A DNA stretch of 64,000 nt from Negativicutes bacterium. GTDB taxonomy: Bacteria; Bacillota; Negativicutes; Anaeromusales; Anaeromusaceae. The stretch is taken from the NCBI GenBank assembly GCA_009929485.1, contig SAAJ01000010.1, positions 1 through 64,000 of the forward strand. Direction: 5' to 3'. Under the pieces are notes generated by a model. That model saw only the letters and a list, made by a program, of their open reading frames with translations. It did no database searches and was not told where the DNA came from. Below, in pieces: positions 1-8,065 of the stretch (within the stretch, counting starts at the first letter, position 1; each line of letters opens with the position of its first letter). A program made the translations under genes and the position numbers.

Positions 1-98
1 GGGGTTCCACCTGTTCCCATCTCGAACACAGCAGTTAAGCCCACATACGCCGAAAGTACTTGGCTGGAAGCGGCCTGGGAGGATAGGTAGTTGCCGGT
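1..98 (+). rRNA. rrf: 5S ribosomal RNA, 3' portion (5' end outside window)
   Basis: The window opens inside a 5S rRNA gene. The conserved stretches CCTGTTCCCAT, CGAACACAG, AGTTAAGCCC and the 3' TTGCCGG are all present in the right order and spacing. About 15-20 nucleotides at the 5' end are missing because the window begins there. A tRNA gene follows four bases later, as expected for the end of an rRNA operon. The exact 3' end is estimated. Confidence 0.93.
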
Positions 99-102
99 TT
101 AT

Positions 103-178
103 TCCTCGATAGCTCAATCGGTAGAGCACGCGGCTGTTAACCGCGGGGTTGTAGGTTCGAGTCCTACTCGAGGAGCCA
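103..178 (+). tRNA. tRNA-Asn (anticodon GUU)
   Basis: A full cloverleaf can be drawn: acceptor stem TCCTCGA (103-109) with TCGAGGA (168-174), anticodon stem CGCGG (129-133) with CCGCG (141-145), anticodon GTT at 136-138, and T stem GTAGG/CCTAC around TTCGAGT. The CCA tail (176-178) is encoded in the DNA. It lies directly behind the 5S gene and is probably processed from the same rRNA operon transcript. Confidence 0.97.
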
Positions 179-187
179 GTTTTATCG

Positions 188-214
188 AAGCCGTACATTA
201 GTACGGCTTTTTTT
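188..214 (+). terminator. Rho-independent terminator of the rRNA/tRNA operon
   Basis: A perfect 9-bp stem, AAGCCGTAC and GTACGGCTT, closes on the loop ATTA and runs into an unbroken T tract. It sits 10 bases after the tRNA CCA end. Confidence 0.93.
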
Positions 215-227
215 AGTTGCTCTATTC

Positions 228-256
228 TTGCATCTAGGCTTTTCTTGCTGTAAAAT
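228..256 (+). promoter_or_regulatory. Candidate sigma-A promoter of the hydrogenase cassette
   Basis: TTGCAT (228-233) and TAAAAT (251-256) are separated by 17 bases, placing a start near 263. The first cassette gene begins at 293. The -35 element is imperfect, so this is a reasonable but unproven call. Confidence 0.5.
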
Positions 257-264
257 TAGCCAGA

Positions 265-278
265 GTGAAAAGTATCAC
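265..278. promoter_or_regulatory. GTGA-N6-TCAC dyad, candidate Crp/Fnr-family operator
   Basis: GTGA (265-268) and TCAC (275-278) form a perfect dyad with a 6-base spacer, the spacing used by Crp/Fnr-family regulators. It lies between the predicted transcription start and the Shine-Dalgarno sequence (AAGGAG, 279-284). A bound protein there would block transcription or translation. The regulator is not in this window and the assignment is inferred from the pattern only. Confidence 0.35.
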
Positions 279-292
279 AAGGAGCGTTATAA

Positions 293-544
293 ATGATTGA
301 AATTGCCATTTGTGTAGGAAGCGCCTGTCATTTGAAGGGCTCTTACCAAGTGATGCACGCGTTTAAATCTCTTTTGGAACTGCACCGTTTGGAAGGACGA
401 TTGGTGGAGCTAAAAGGAGCTTTTTGTCAGGGAGACTGTACAGAGGGTGTCGTTGTTCATATCAATGGAGAGCGAATTACCCGAGTTTCACAAGATAAAG
501 TGTTTGAACTTTTTCAAGCAAAGGTGCTGGGGAGACAGTCATGA
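293..544 (+). CDS. Thioredoxin-like [2Fe-2S] ferredoxin (NuoE/HydC-like small subunit)
   Basis: An 83-residue protein with four cysteines in the pattern C7-x4-C12 and C45-x3-C49, the [2Fe-2S] signature of the NuoE C-terminal/thioredoxin-like ferredoxin family. It probably passes electrons to or from the hydrogenase-like protein encoded next. The full NuoE N-terminal helical domain is absent, so this is the stand-alone ferredoxin fold. AAGGAG lies 8 bases before the ATG. The stop overlaps the next start (ATGA), which implies translational coupling and a shared complex. Family assignment is firm; the redox partner is inferred from the neighbours. Confidence 0.85.
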   Translation: MIEIAICVGSACHLKGSYQVMHAFKSLLELHRLEGRLVELKGAFCQGDCTEGVVVHINGERITRVSQDKVFELFQAKVLGRQS

Positions 545-2250
545 ATATTATCCGTACGCTCAAGGTTAACTGCAAAGACTGCAATCGCTGTGTACGATCT
601 TGTCCGGTAAAGGCTATTGGCGTAAGCCGGCATCATGCGTATGTGTTGGAAGAACGGTGCATTCTCTGCGGGAAGTGTGTTGCCGAATGCCCGCAAAATG
701 CCAAGCAGATTCGCAATCAACTCACTGATGTACAACGCTGGCTTCAAGGAAAACGGCCGGTGTATTTAAGTTTAGCTCCTTCATTTCCCGCATTTCCGGT
801 TCTTGGTGCGGCGGAAACGCTGCCGGAACGTTTAGTTGCGTTAGGCTTTGCGGCCGTAGAGTGCACTACTGTGGGAGCGGATCTCATTATGGAAGAGTAT
901 CGGCATTTGGTAGAAACTAAGTCTCATCCGATTCTTTCTTCCTGTTGTCCTGTAACTGTCGATTTGGTTAATAAGTATTATCCTCAAGTTTCATCTTGGC
1001 TGGCGCCTGTGATTTCCCCCATGCAGGCTCATGCAAAGGATATAAAACAACGCTGTCCTGATGCTAAAGTTGTTTTTGTCGGTCCTTGTTTAGGGAAAAT
1101 GGGAGAATTGAAGGAACCTTTTAATTCGGTAGATGCTGTGCTAACTTTTTCACAGATGCAGGAATGGCTGCTGCAAAGCTCCGAAAATGCATTGGCGCAG
1201 GAAAATTGCTGGCGTGAAGGCGTTCATACTCGATCCTTTCCGCTCAGCAGCGGTATTACCCGCTCGTTTTTGGCTTGGGACGGCATGAGTGAAGACGTGG
1301 TTATTGCCGATGGCTTGGAACGTTGCACAGAACTGTTGCAAGGCTTGTGCCGACATGAGGTTCGGCCTCGTTTTGTAGAGCTCTTAGCTTGCCCTGGAGG
1401 ATGCTTAGGCGGCCCTCTGGGTGGTCAAGCTGATTGTCTGGCAGCGCGGCGCGAAGCCATTTTGCAGTATTGGCGCAAGGTAGAAGCCGAGCAGCCTTCG
1501 TTGACCAAGGAAAGGCCTTCTTTGGGCGTGACAAACGAAGTGGAATTGGGAAGAACGCAATTGCCAAGACCGACACAGTTTGCGGCGCCGCCAGAGACGG
1601 AGATTCGGGCGATTTTGAGCCAAATCGGCAAATATACCCAAGCTGATGAGCGGAATTGCGGCGCATGCGGCTATTCAACGTGCCGCGAGAAAGCTACTGC
1701 CGTATATTACGGCGTAGCGGAAACGACCATGTGCGTGCCGTATATGCGCTCCAAGGCGGAATCTTTTGCAAAAATTATTGTACGCAATTCTCTTAACGCT
1801 ATTATTGCCGTGGATTCCGATATGATCGTCCAGGAGTGCAACCCGGCGGCGGTGCATATGTTTTCAGGAAGACAGGCGTTGCGGCGGGGGCGTCCCTTAG
1901 GAAGTTATTTTGCGCCTGATCTTTTTATGGAGGCCTTGCAAAAGAATACAAAGCTGATTGGCAAGCGCGTCGAGTATCCAGAGCACAAATTGGTAACCGA
2001 GCAAATGATCTTGCCGGTTCCGGAGCACAATTTGGTTATTGGTATTATTACTAATGTAACAGCGCAAGAAAAGCGTCTTCAAGACTGGGAAAAAACGAAG
2101 GCGGAAACGATGGACAAAGCCAACGCCATTATTCGGCAGCAAATGCATGTCGCTCAGGAAATTGCCGGACTTTTGGGAGAAACAACAGCGGATACCAAAG
2201 TGGCGCTGCTTGAACTAATGTATCTGCTTCACGCCAAGGAGGAGCGGTAA
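541..2250 (+). CDS. [FeFe]-hydrogenase-like sensory protein with C-terminal PAS domain (HydS/HfsB-like)
   Basis: This 569-residue protein has two [4Fe-4S] ferredoxin clusters (C11, C14, C17, C21 and C40, C43, C46, C50). An H-cluster domain follows at about residues 75-310, with L1 SSCCP (C135, C136), L2 GPCLGKMGE (C183, K186, E189) and L3 LACPGGCLGG (C284, C288). Next comes an extra four-cysteine Fe-S domain (C373, C376, C381, C398) and a PAS-like domain at about 410-510, ending in a helical tail. Hydrogenases with this architecture belong to the putative sensory groups (C/D) and are typically encoded beside a PP2C phosphatase, as here. All H-cluster cysteine ligands are present, so H2 binding or turnover is plausible. 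Expected cytoplasmic. Signalling by PAS to the phosphatase is inference. Confidence 0.85.
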   Translation: MNIIRTLKVNCKDCNRCVRSCPVKAIGVSRHHAYVLEERCILCGKCVAECPQNAKQIRNQLTDVQRWLQGKRPVYLSLAPSFPAFPVLGAAETLPERLVALGFAAVECTTVGADLIMEEYRHLVETKSHPILSSCCPVTVDLVNKYYPQVSSWLAPVISPMQAHAKDIKQRCPDAKVVFVGPCLGKMGELKEPFNSVDAVLTFSQMQEWLLQSSENALAQENCWREGVHTRSFPLSSGITRSFLAWDGMSEDVVIADGLERCTELLQGLCRHEVRPRFVELLACPGGCLGGPLGGQADCLAARREAILQYWRKVEAEQPSLTKERPSLGVTNEVELGRTQLPRPTQFAAPPETEIRAILSQIGKYTQADERNCGACGYSTCREKATAVYYGVAETTMCVPYMRSKAESFAKIIVRNSLNAIIAVDSDMIVQECNPAAVHMFSGRQALRRGRPLGSYFAPDLFMEALQKNTKLIGKRVEYPEHKLVTEQMILPVPEHNLVIGIITNVTAQEKRLQDWEKTKAETMDKANAIIRQQMHVAQEIAGLLGETTADTKVALLELMYLLHAKEER

Positions 2251-3404
2251 TGCTGTTTCATGCGGATGTGGCGGTTCGGCAGCTTAATAAGCACGGCGAA
2301 GAGCTTTGCGGCGATCATGTAAACATTACGCGTACGGCGGATGACACCTTTATCGTTCTTTCCGATGGCTTAGGGAGCGGCGTTAAGGCTAATATTCTTG
2401 CTATTTTAACAACGAAAATTGCGTCTTCCATGTGCCGCAAGGGCATCGCCATGGAAGACGTGGTAGCCACGATAACAGAAACTTTGCCTGTTTGCCGTCA
2501 GCGAAAAATTGCTTATTCTACCTTGCATTTGATTCATTTGCAGGCGGATGGGCAGGCGAAAATTGTAGAATTTGATTGTCCGCAGACGTTCTTGTGTCGT
2601 GACGGCGTTGTGATTCCCGTACCTACGGAGGAAAAGGAAATTGCCGGTCGTCTTGTGCGCGAAGGATCACTGAGGTTGGTGGAAAATGATCTCCTTGTTG
2701 CCGTCAGCGACGGCGTCATTCACGCCGGCATCGGCGGCTTGCTGAATCTTGGCTGGGGGTGGGAAGGAATTGCCGAGCAATTGCGGCAGATCATGCTTCA
2801 ACCTGCGCCATGTGCGCGAGAAGTCAGCCAGAGTTTGATTTCCTGTTGCGAAGGCTATTATACGGGAAAACCAGGAGATGATTCTACGGTTGTAGCTGTA
2901 AGACTGCATCCGCCGCGTTGCCTTACGCTGATGGCCGGTCCTCCTCAAGATCGCCGCGCCGACTCCCGCGTAGTTTGGCGCTTGCTGAGCCAAACAGGGA
3001 AGAAAGCTATTGCCGGGGGTACGACGGCTCGGATTGTTAGCCGCATTACGGGACGTGAGCTGCGAGTGCTTGGCGTGTATGAGGACCCGCAAATACCGCC
3101 GACAGGAAAACTCGATGGTGTTGATCTGGTAACAGAAGGTTTATTGACGTTAAATGCCGTAGGAGAACGCTTATTATCTGAAGAGGGATTGCGTGCTTCT
3201 CGCAAACGGGATGGGGCGACTCTTTTGGCTCAGGAATTATTACAAGCAGATCGCATTACTATTTTGGCAGGCAAGGCGTTGAACGAGGCGCATGCACAGG
3301 CGCTGCACCTGCCGTTCCAAGTTCATTTAAAAAGTCAGGTGCTGCAGCGTTTAGCGGGGCAACTGGAAGCCCTGGGAAAAGCGGTGGTGTTGGAATGGTT
3401 TTAA
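2250..3404 (+). CDS. PP2C/SpoIIE-type serine/threonine phosphatase of the hydrogenase cassette
   Basis: Residues 1-220 form a SpoIIE-type PP2C domain with the metal-binding aspartates in GDHV (D22), SDGLGSG (D39), VAVSDG (D154) and PGDDST (D210, D211). The remaining roughly 160 residues form a second region that I do not recognise; it is conserved-looking and starts at the segment CLTLMAG. The start codon overlaps the stop of the preceding sensor gene (TAATG), so the two are made together. PP2C proteins beside PAS-hydrogenases, such as HfsC in Thermoanaerobacterium, are thought to relay the H2 or redox signal by dephosphorylating an unknown target. No cognate kinase or anti-sigma factor is encoded nearby. 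Confidence 0.87.
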   Translation: MLFHADVAVRQLNKHGEELCGDHVNITRTADDTFIVLSDGLGSGVKANILAILTTKIASSMCRKGIAMEDVVATITETLPVCRQRKIAYSTLHLIHLQADGQAKIVEFDCPQTFLCRDGVVIPVPTEEKEIAGRLVREGSLRLVENDLLVAVSDGVIHAGIGGLLNLGWGWEGIAEQLRQIMLQPAPCAREVSQSLISCCEGYYTGKPGDDSTVVAVRLHPPRCLTLMAGPPQDRRADSRVVWRLLSQTGKKAIAGGTTARIVSRITGRELRVLGVYEDPQIPPTGKLDGVDLVTEGLLTLNAVGERLLSEEGLRASRKRDGATLLAQELLQADRITILAGKALNEAHAQALHLPFQVHLKSQVLQRLAGQLEALGKAVVLEWF

Positions 3405-3487
3405 ATAGATTGGTGACTAGAAAGCGATAACGCTATTTGTAATGCAATGAAATGTGAATTGAATGAAAGAGGGTAGGTTCTAAAATC

Positions 3488-4990
3488 ATGGCGCATATAA
3501 CAGAGATTGTTTCGATTCGGCGGAGCGTATTGGCAGAATTGGCAAAATTAACTCGCGAGGGTAATTTAGTTGCTGAAATTGAAAATTCAGCGTTTAGTTT
3601 GGTCAGTGAAAACGGCAGCCGTTATCGTTGTTGCGTGCATAAAGAAAGGGCTGTGTTAAAGGAGCGCTTTAATTTGGCTATGGGGCAGGAAGTGGACATG
3701 CCCCTGGCGGAAGCTGCGCAGCGTACTTTGGCGGGGGAGTACGCCCAGATGCCGATTATCAGCGTCTTGCCTGAAGCCTGCGATCAATGTCCGATTGATA
3801 AGTTTTTCGTTACCAATGCCTGCCGTAACTGCATTGCCCACAATTGCAAAAACAGCTGCCCGAAAAACGCGATTATGATTGTGCAAAACCAGGCGTATAT
3901 CGATAAAACCAAGTGTGTGGAATGCGGTATGTGTAAGAAATCTTGTTCCTATGGCGCGATTATTGAAGTTAACCGTCCTTGCGAGGGCGCTTGCGAGCTC
4001 AAAGCCATCAAGGCTGGCTCTGATCGTAAAGCGGTTATTGATTATGATAAATGCGTCCAATGCGGCGGCTGTAAAGTCGCATGTCCTTTTGGAGCGATTT
4101 CCGATAGAACGTATTTGGTGCAGGTTCTGCGGGCCATTGATGCGGGGAAACAGGTGCATGCTTTGCTGGCCCCGGCTTTTATCGGGCAGTTTGGGGCTAA
4201 GGTGCAGCCTGGTCAAGTCATTGCGGGTTTGAAAAAAATCGGTTTTTCCGAAGTAGAAGAAGTTTCTTTTGCCGCTGATATCGTCACGCTTGAAGAAGCG
4301 AAAGAATTTGCTGAAACGGTGCCGCAAGAACGTCCTTTTATGACTACTTCGTGCTGCCCGGCTTTTGTGGGCATGGTGGATAAGCATTTGCCTCAAGTGA
4401 AAGAATTAGTGTCAAGCACGGTTTCCCCCATGATTGCCGCAGGCAAAGTAGTCAAGGAAAGAAATCCTGAGGCGGTTACTGTCTTTGTTGGGCCTTGCGT
4501 GGCCAAAAAATACGAAGCGGAAGTCAAAGGCCAAGGGGTCATTGACTATGTGCTGACCTTTGAGGAGCTGCAAGGGATTTTTGAGGGGCTGGAAATCGAT
4601 TTAAGCGCCATGGAGGCAGTTCCTTTTCAAACAACGGCTTCGCGGGACGGCAATATTTTTGCCAGAGCAGGCGGCGTGGAGCAGGCTGTTAAAGATACGG
4701 CGGCTCAACTGGCGCCAGACCTTGAAGTTTGCTCGCAACGCAAAGAAGGCTTGGGCGAATGCCGGATGCAGCTGTTGCTGATGAAAGCAGGGAAAGTTCC
4801 CGGGAATTTCTTTGAAGGCATGGCTTGCCAAGGCGGCTGCGTCGGCGGTCCGGGCTCTATTGCGGATTACCGAGTTACCAGCAAGCTGGTTGATAAATTT
4901 GGCGGCTCGGCGCAAGTGACCACGGCTCCTGAAAATGAGGCGGCCAAGGAAGCGGCGCAACAGCAAAAAAACTGGCATCATCACGCTTGA
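3488..4990 (+). CDS. [FeFe] hydrogenase, group B-like, monomeric with several ferredoxin domains
   Basis: A 500-residue hydrogenase. Residues 95-205 carry at least three [4Fe-4S]-type cysteine clusters, including C143/C146/C149/C153 and C189/C192/C195/C199. The H-cluster domain has L1 TTSCCPAFV (C289, C290), L2 GPCVAKKYE (C337) and L3 MACQGGCVGGPG (C447, C451). The Q in L3, and F instead of W after L1, are features of group B rather than the bifurcating or prototypical group A enzymes. It catalyses reversible proton reduction with reduced ferredoxin as likely donor. An 83-bp gap with a weak ribosome site separates it from the phosphatase gene, so it may have its own promoter. The maturation genes hydEFG are not in this window. 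Confidence 0.9.
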   Translation: MAHITEIVSIRRSVLAELAKLTREGNLVAEIENSAFSLVSENGSRYRCCVHKERAVLKERFNLAMGQEVDMPLAEAAQRTLAGEYAQMPIISVLPEACDQCPIDKFFVTNACRNCIAHNCKNSCPKNAIMIVQNQAYIDKTKCVECGMCKKSCSYGAIIEVNRPCEGACELKAIKAGSDRKAVIDYDKCVQCGGCKVACPFGAISDRTYLVQVLRAIDAGKQVHALLAPAFIGQFGAKVQPGQVIAGLKKIGFSEVEEVSFAADIVTLEEAKEFAETVPQERPFMTTSCCPAFVGMVDKHLPQVKELVSSTVSPMIAAGKVVKERNPEAVTVFVGPCVAKKYEAEVKGQGVIDYVLTFEELQGIFEGLEIDLSAMEAVPFQTTASRDGNIFARAGGVEQAVKDTAAQLAPDLEVCSQRKEGLGECRMQLLLMKAGKVPGNFFEGMACQGGCVGGPGSIADYRVTSKLVDKFGGSAQVTTAPENEAAKEAAQQQKNWHHHA

Positions 4991-4993
4991 TTT

Positions 4994-5022
4994 TTGCCAA
5001 ATTCGTCGAAATATGATATCAT
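4994..5022 (+). promoter_or_regulatory. Candidate sigma-A promoter of yebC
   Basis: TTGCCA (4994-4999) and TATCAT (5017-5022) are 17 bases apart, followed by a ribosome site (GGGAGGGG) before the ATG at 5057. The promoter starts just behind the hydrogenase stop codon and no terminator separates the two genes. Confidence 0.5.
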
Positions 5023-5056
5023 TATTCCCGCTTAGTATTGCTGGGAGGGGAAAACT

Positions 5057-5794
5057 ATGTCAGGACATTCCAAGTGGGCTAATATTAAACATAAAAAGGG
5101 AAAAATGGATGCCATTCGCGGCAAAATTACTACCAAAATAGCTAGGGAAATCACGGTTGCCGTGCGCATGGGCGGCGCGGATCCAACAGGTAACATGCGT
5201 TTGAAACTGGCTTTAGGCAAGGCCCGGGAAAATAATGTTCCCAAAGACAACATTCAAAGGGCTATTCAAAAAGGTCAGGGCGCTCTGGAAGGCAGCAACT
5301 ACGAGGAGCTGACTTATGAGGGGTACGGCCCAGGGGGCGTAGCGCTGATTGTGGAAGTCATGACTGACAATCGCAATCGCACTGCTGCCGATTTGCGTCA
5401 TCTTTTTTCGAAAAATGGCGGCAATATGGGTGAAAGCGGCTGCGTATCCTGGATGTTCAAACGCAAAGGCCTGTTTACCCTGGAAAAAGAAGAATCTTTT
5501 GATGAAGATGCATTGATGATGACGGTCCTTGAAGCCGGAGCTGACGATATGTCAGTAGAGGACGAAGAAGTGGAAGTGCTTACTTCTCCAGAGGCTTTTG
5601 CCGCAGTACAAGAAAAACTGGAAGCGGAAAAAGTGACGATTCTGTCCGCGCAGTTGGGCTTGTTTCCAGATACCCGCATAGCGGTGGAAGGCGACGAAGC
5701 AACCAAGCTGATGAAGCTATTGGAGGCTCTGGAAGACCATGATGATGTACAGGAAGTATATGGAAACTTTGATCTTCCGGAAGATGCAATCTGA
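5057..5794 (+). CDS. yebC: YebC/PmpR (TACO1) family protein
   Basis: This 245-residue protein begins with the family hallmark SGHSKWANIKHKK and keeps the usual full length and three-domain layout. Members have been described both as DNA-binding regulators and, more recently, as translation factors that help ribosomes through difficult peptide sequences. The gene stands directly upstream of ruvC, as in many bacteria, but a terminator separates it from the ruv genes here. The acidic patch near residue 160 (EDEEVEV) is typical of the family. Confidence 0.95.
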   Translation: MSGHSKWANIKHKKGKMDAIRGKITTKIAREITVAVRMGGADPTGNMRLKLALGKARENNVPKDNIQRAIQKGQGALEGSNYEELTYEGYGPGGVALIVEVMTDNRNRTAADLRHLFSKNGGNMGESGCVSWMFKRKGLFTLEKEESFDEDALMMTVLEAGADDMSVEDEEVEVLTSPEAFAAVQEKLEAEKVTILSAQLGLFPDTRIAVEGDEATKLMKLLEALEDHDDVQEVYGNFDLPEDAI

Positions 5795-5801
5795 TTTTGG
5801 G

Positions 5802-5825
5802 GCGGCGCGAAGCGCCGCTTTCTTT
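5802..5825 (+). terminator. Terminator after yebC
   Basis: GCGGCGC and GCGCCGC form a 7-bp GC stem around a GAA loop, followed by the T-rich tail TTTCTTT. It begins 8 bases after the yebC stop codon. Confidence 0.75.
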
Positions 5826-5854
5826 ACTGTTAGCAGGAGTTTCCTGAAATAAAG

Positions 5855-5868
5855 CGAATCTATGTTCT
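5855..5868. promoter_or_regulatory. LexA (SOS) box-like sequence upstream of ruvC
   Basis: CGAATCTATGTTCT matches the Firmicute LexA consensus CGAACRNRYGTTYC at ten of thirteen defined positions, with a perfect right half-site. It lies about 40 bases before the ruvC start. ruvAB is under LexA control in Bacillus, which makes the location sensible. Three mismatches keep confidence low. Confidence 0.4.
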
Positions 5869-5907
5869 TGTACGCTGCGTAGCGTTGCAAGGAGGGGCTT
5901 TAGTGTT

Positions 5908-6402
5908 ATGCGTATTTTGGGAATTGACCCAGGAACGGCGATTTGCGGCTATGGCTGCGTAGAATGGATACAGGGGCGGCTGCGCCCTATTGCTTATGGC
6001 GCTATCCGTACGGGCCCTGAACTGCCCTTGGAAAAACGCTTACTGTTGATTCATGAACGACTGCAAAAGTTACTGACAGAGCTTCAGCCGGAGCGAATCG
6101 GGGTTGAACAGTTGTTTTTTAATCGGAATGTAACTACGGCCATGGCAGTAGGACAGGCCCGTGGAGTTATTTTATTAGCCGCTGCACAGGCGAATTTGCC
6201 TCTTGAAGAATATACGCCAGGGCAGATTAAGCAAGCGGTAACAGGCTATGGAAAAGCGGATAAAGGACAGGTTACAGGTATGACGGTGCGCCTTTTGGGC
6301 TTGAAGGAAACACCCAAGCCGGATGATGTGGCGGATGCTCTGGCTATTGCTATTTGTACGGCCCATTGCTGTGAACAGCGCAATGTTTGGCCGAGGAGGT
6401 AA
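5908..6402 (+). CDS. ruvC: Crossover junction endodeoxyribonuclease RuvC
   Basis: A 164-residue Holliday-junction resolvase that nicks two opposing strands of a four-way junction. The four acidic catalytic residues are visible: D7 (GIDPGT), E67 (GVEQLFF), and D140 and D143 (PDDVADA), with the spacing found in E. coli RuvC. AAGGAGG precedes the ATG. It is first in a tight ruvC-ruvA-ruvB operon that continues into queuosine genes. Many Firmicutes use RecU in its place, so a complete ruvCAB set is notable but normal for Clostridia and Negativicutes. Confidence 0.97.
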   Translation: MRILGIDPGTAICGYGCVEWIQGRLRPIAYGAIRTGPELPLEKRLLLIHERLQKLLTELQPERIGVEQLFFNRNVTTAMAVGQARGVILLAAAQANLPLEEYTPGQIKQAVTGYGKADKGQVTGMTVRLLGLKETPKPDDVADALAIAICTAHCCEQRNVWPRR

Positions 6403-6408
6403 CAAAAA

Positions 6409-7017
6409 ATGATCGGATTTCTTCGGGGCCGGGTAGCGCAGCTACAGCCGGAAAGCTGTTTTTTGGATGTTCAGGGTGTCGGCTATCGTTTGGCTGTTTC
6501 TGAACAAACCAGACGTACCTTGTCAATGGGAGAAGATGCGATGCTCTTTACCCATTTGCAGGTTCGGGAAGATGCTTTATCTTTGTTTGGTTTTTCCCAA
6601 GAAGAAGAGTACGAACTGTTTTTGCATTTAATCGGGGTCAGCGGTATTGGACCTAAATCGGCTCTGGCTATTCTATCAGCGATTCAGCCTCAGGAATTGC
6701 GCCGTGCGGTATGCCAAAAACAGACTGCGTTATTAGTAAAACTTCCTGGCATAGGTAAAAAAACAGCTGAACGGCTTGTTTTAGAACTAAAGGATAAGTT
6801 GGGAGGCATTCCTGACTGGGATGAGACGGGTGCACAGGCAGTTTTAGTTCAACCTGACGCAGCGTCTTCCTTGGACGAAGCCTTGCTGGCTTTGGAATCG
6901 CTAGGCTACGGACGCAGTGAGGCCATGGCCAGTCTGCGTAAATTTGCCTCTGAATCGTTGGCGGTGGAGGAATTAATCCGTAAATCCTTGGGTGATTTAA
7001 GCGGTGGGAGGCAGTGA
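6409..7017 (+). CDS. ruvA: Holliday junction branch migration complex subunit RuvA
   Basis: This 202-residue protein starts MIGFLRGRV and has tandem helix-hairpin-helix motifs ([14 protein letters not shown] and [19 protein letters not shown]) that grip junction DNA. A C-terminal domain that contacts RuvB follows a flexible linker. It lies 6 bp after ruvC and overlaps the ruvB start, so the three are co-translated. It forms the tetrameric scaffold on which RuvB motors act. Confidence 0.97.
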   Translation: MIGFLRGRVAQLQPESCFLDVQGVGYRLAVSEQTRRTLSMGEDAMLFTHLQVREDALSLFGFSQEEEYELFLHLIGVSGIGPKSALAILSAIQPQELRRAVCQKQTALLVKLPGIGKKTAERLVLELKDKLGGIPDWDETGAQAVLVQPDAASSLDEALLALESLGYGRSEAMASLRKFASESLAVEELIRKSLGDLSGGRQ

Positions 7018-8051
7018 TGGAAGAAACGCGCATCATTGGCGGCGATGAACTAACGGGAGATACTTGGCAGTATAGCCTGCGCCCTAAACGTCTCCAAGAA
7101 TATATTGGACAGGATCAAGTCAAACAAAATCTTTCTATTTTTATTCAGGCGGCTCTGGCTCGCCAAGAGGCGTTGGATCATGTGTTGTTTTACGGCCCGC
7201 CTGGTTTAGGGAAAACTACCTTAGCTGGTATTATTGCGAATGAATTAGGGGTGCAGCTGCGCATTACCTCCGGACCGGCTATTGAACGACCTGGGGATTT
7301 AGCGGCCCTTCTCACCAATCTGGGAGAGAAGGATGTTCTCTTTATTGATGAAATTCACCGTCTTTCACGGCATGTTGAGGAAATACTCTACTCGGCGATG
7401 GAAGATTACGCTCTGGATATTATGATTGGCAAAGGACCTTCGGCGCGCTCCATTCGTCTGGATTTGCCTCCGTTCACTTTAATCGGCGCCACAACGAAAG
7501 CGGGGGCCCTGGCTTCGCCGCTGCGGGATCGTTTCGGCGTCATGTGTCGCTTGGAATATTACACCCCGGAGCATTTGTCTCATATTGTAACCAGGGCGGC
7601 TTCGCTGCTAAACATAGAAATTGAGGAGCGGGGCGCTTGGGAGATTGCGCGTCGTTCCAGGGGTACGCCGCGGGTGGCTAACCGTTTGTTGAAACGCGTG
7701 CGCGATTATGCGCAAATTGCCGGAGACGGCATTATTACCTCAGAAGTCGCTGATAAGGCGTTGGCTATGCTGGAAGTGGACGCAGCCGGCTTAGACCGCA
7801 CGGACCGGGCTATGCTGGAAGCGATTATTCATCGCTTCGGCGGCGGACCGGTGGGCCTAGATACCTTGGCGGCAGCAATCAGCGAAGAAACAGAAACGGT
7901 GGAAGACGTTTACGAACCGTTTTTGCTGCAGCTTGGGTATTTACAGCGGACTCCCCGAGGGCGTACCGCTACGATGCAAGCGTACGAACATTTGGGGATT
8001 CCCTTTCCAGGCAGCGCTCCTGCCCAGCAGGACGAGTCGGCTTTGTCTTAA
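7017..8051 (+). CDS. ruvB: Holliday junction branch migration ATPase RuvB
   Basis: A 344-residue AAA+ motor with Walker [10 protein letters not shown], Walker [10 protein letters not shown] and sensor GATTKAG, followed by the RuvB winged-helix C-terminus. It pumps DNA through the RuvA-bound junction. A GTG at 7014 is in frame, but it would sit only two bases from GGGAGG (7006-7011). The ATG at 7017 is better spaced and overlaps the ruvA stop. Confidence 0.97.
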   Translation: MEETRIIGGDELTGDTWQYSLRPKRLQEYIGQDQVKQNLSIFIQAALARQEALDHVLFYGPPGLGKTTLAGIIANELGVQLRITSGPAIERPGDLAALLTNLGEKDVLFIDEIHRLSRHVEEILYSAMEDYALDIMIGKGPSARSIRLDLPPFTLIGATTKAGALASPLRDRFGVMCRLEYYTPEHLSHIVTRAASLLNIEIEERGAWEIARRSRGTPRVANRLLKRVRDYAQIAGDGIITSEVADKALAMLEVDAAGLDRTDRAMLEAIIHRFGGGPVGLDTLAAAISEETETVEDVYEPFLLQLGYLQRTPRGRTATMQAYEHLGIPFPGSAPAQQDESALS

Positions 8052-8065
8052 GGAGGCTTTCGGTC

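Noticed and set aside
3656-4396. Minus-strand open frame of 246 codons
   Set aside because: It lies entirely opposite the hydrogenase gene, whose frame is strongly supported by motifs; the antisense product has no recognisable features.
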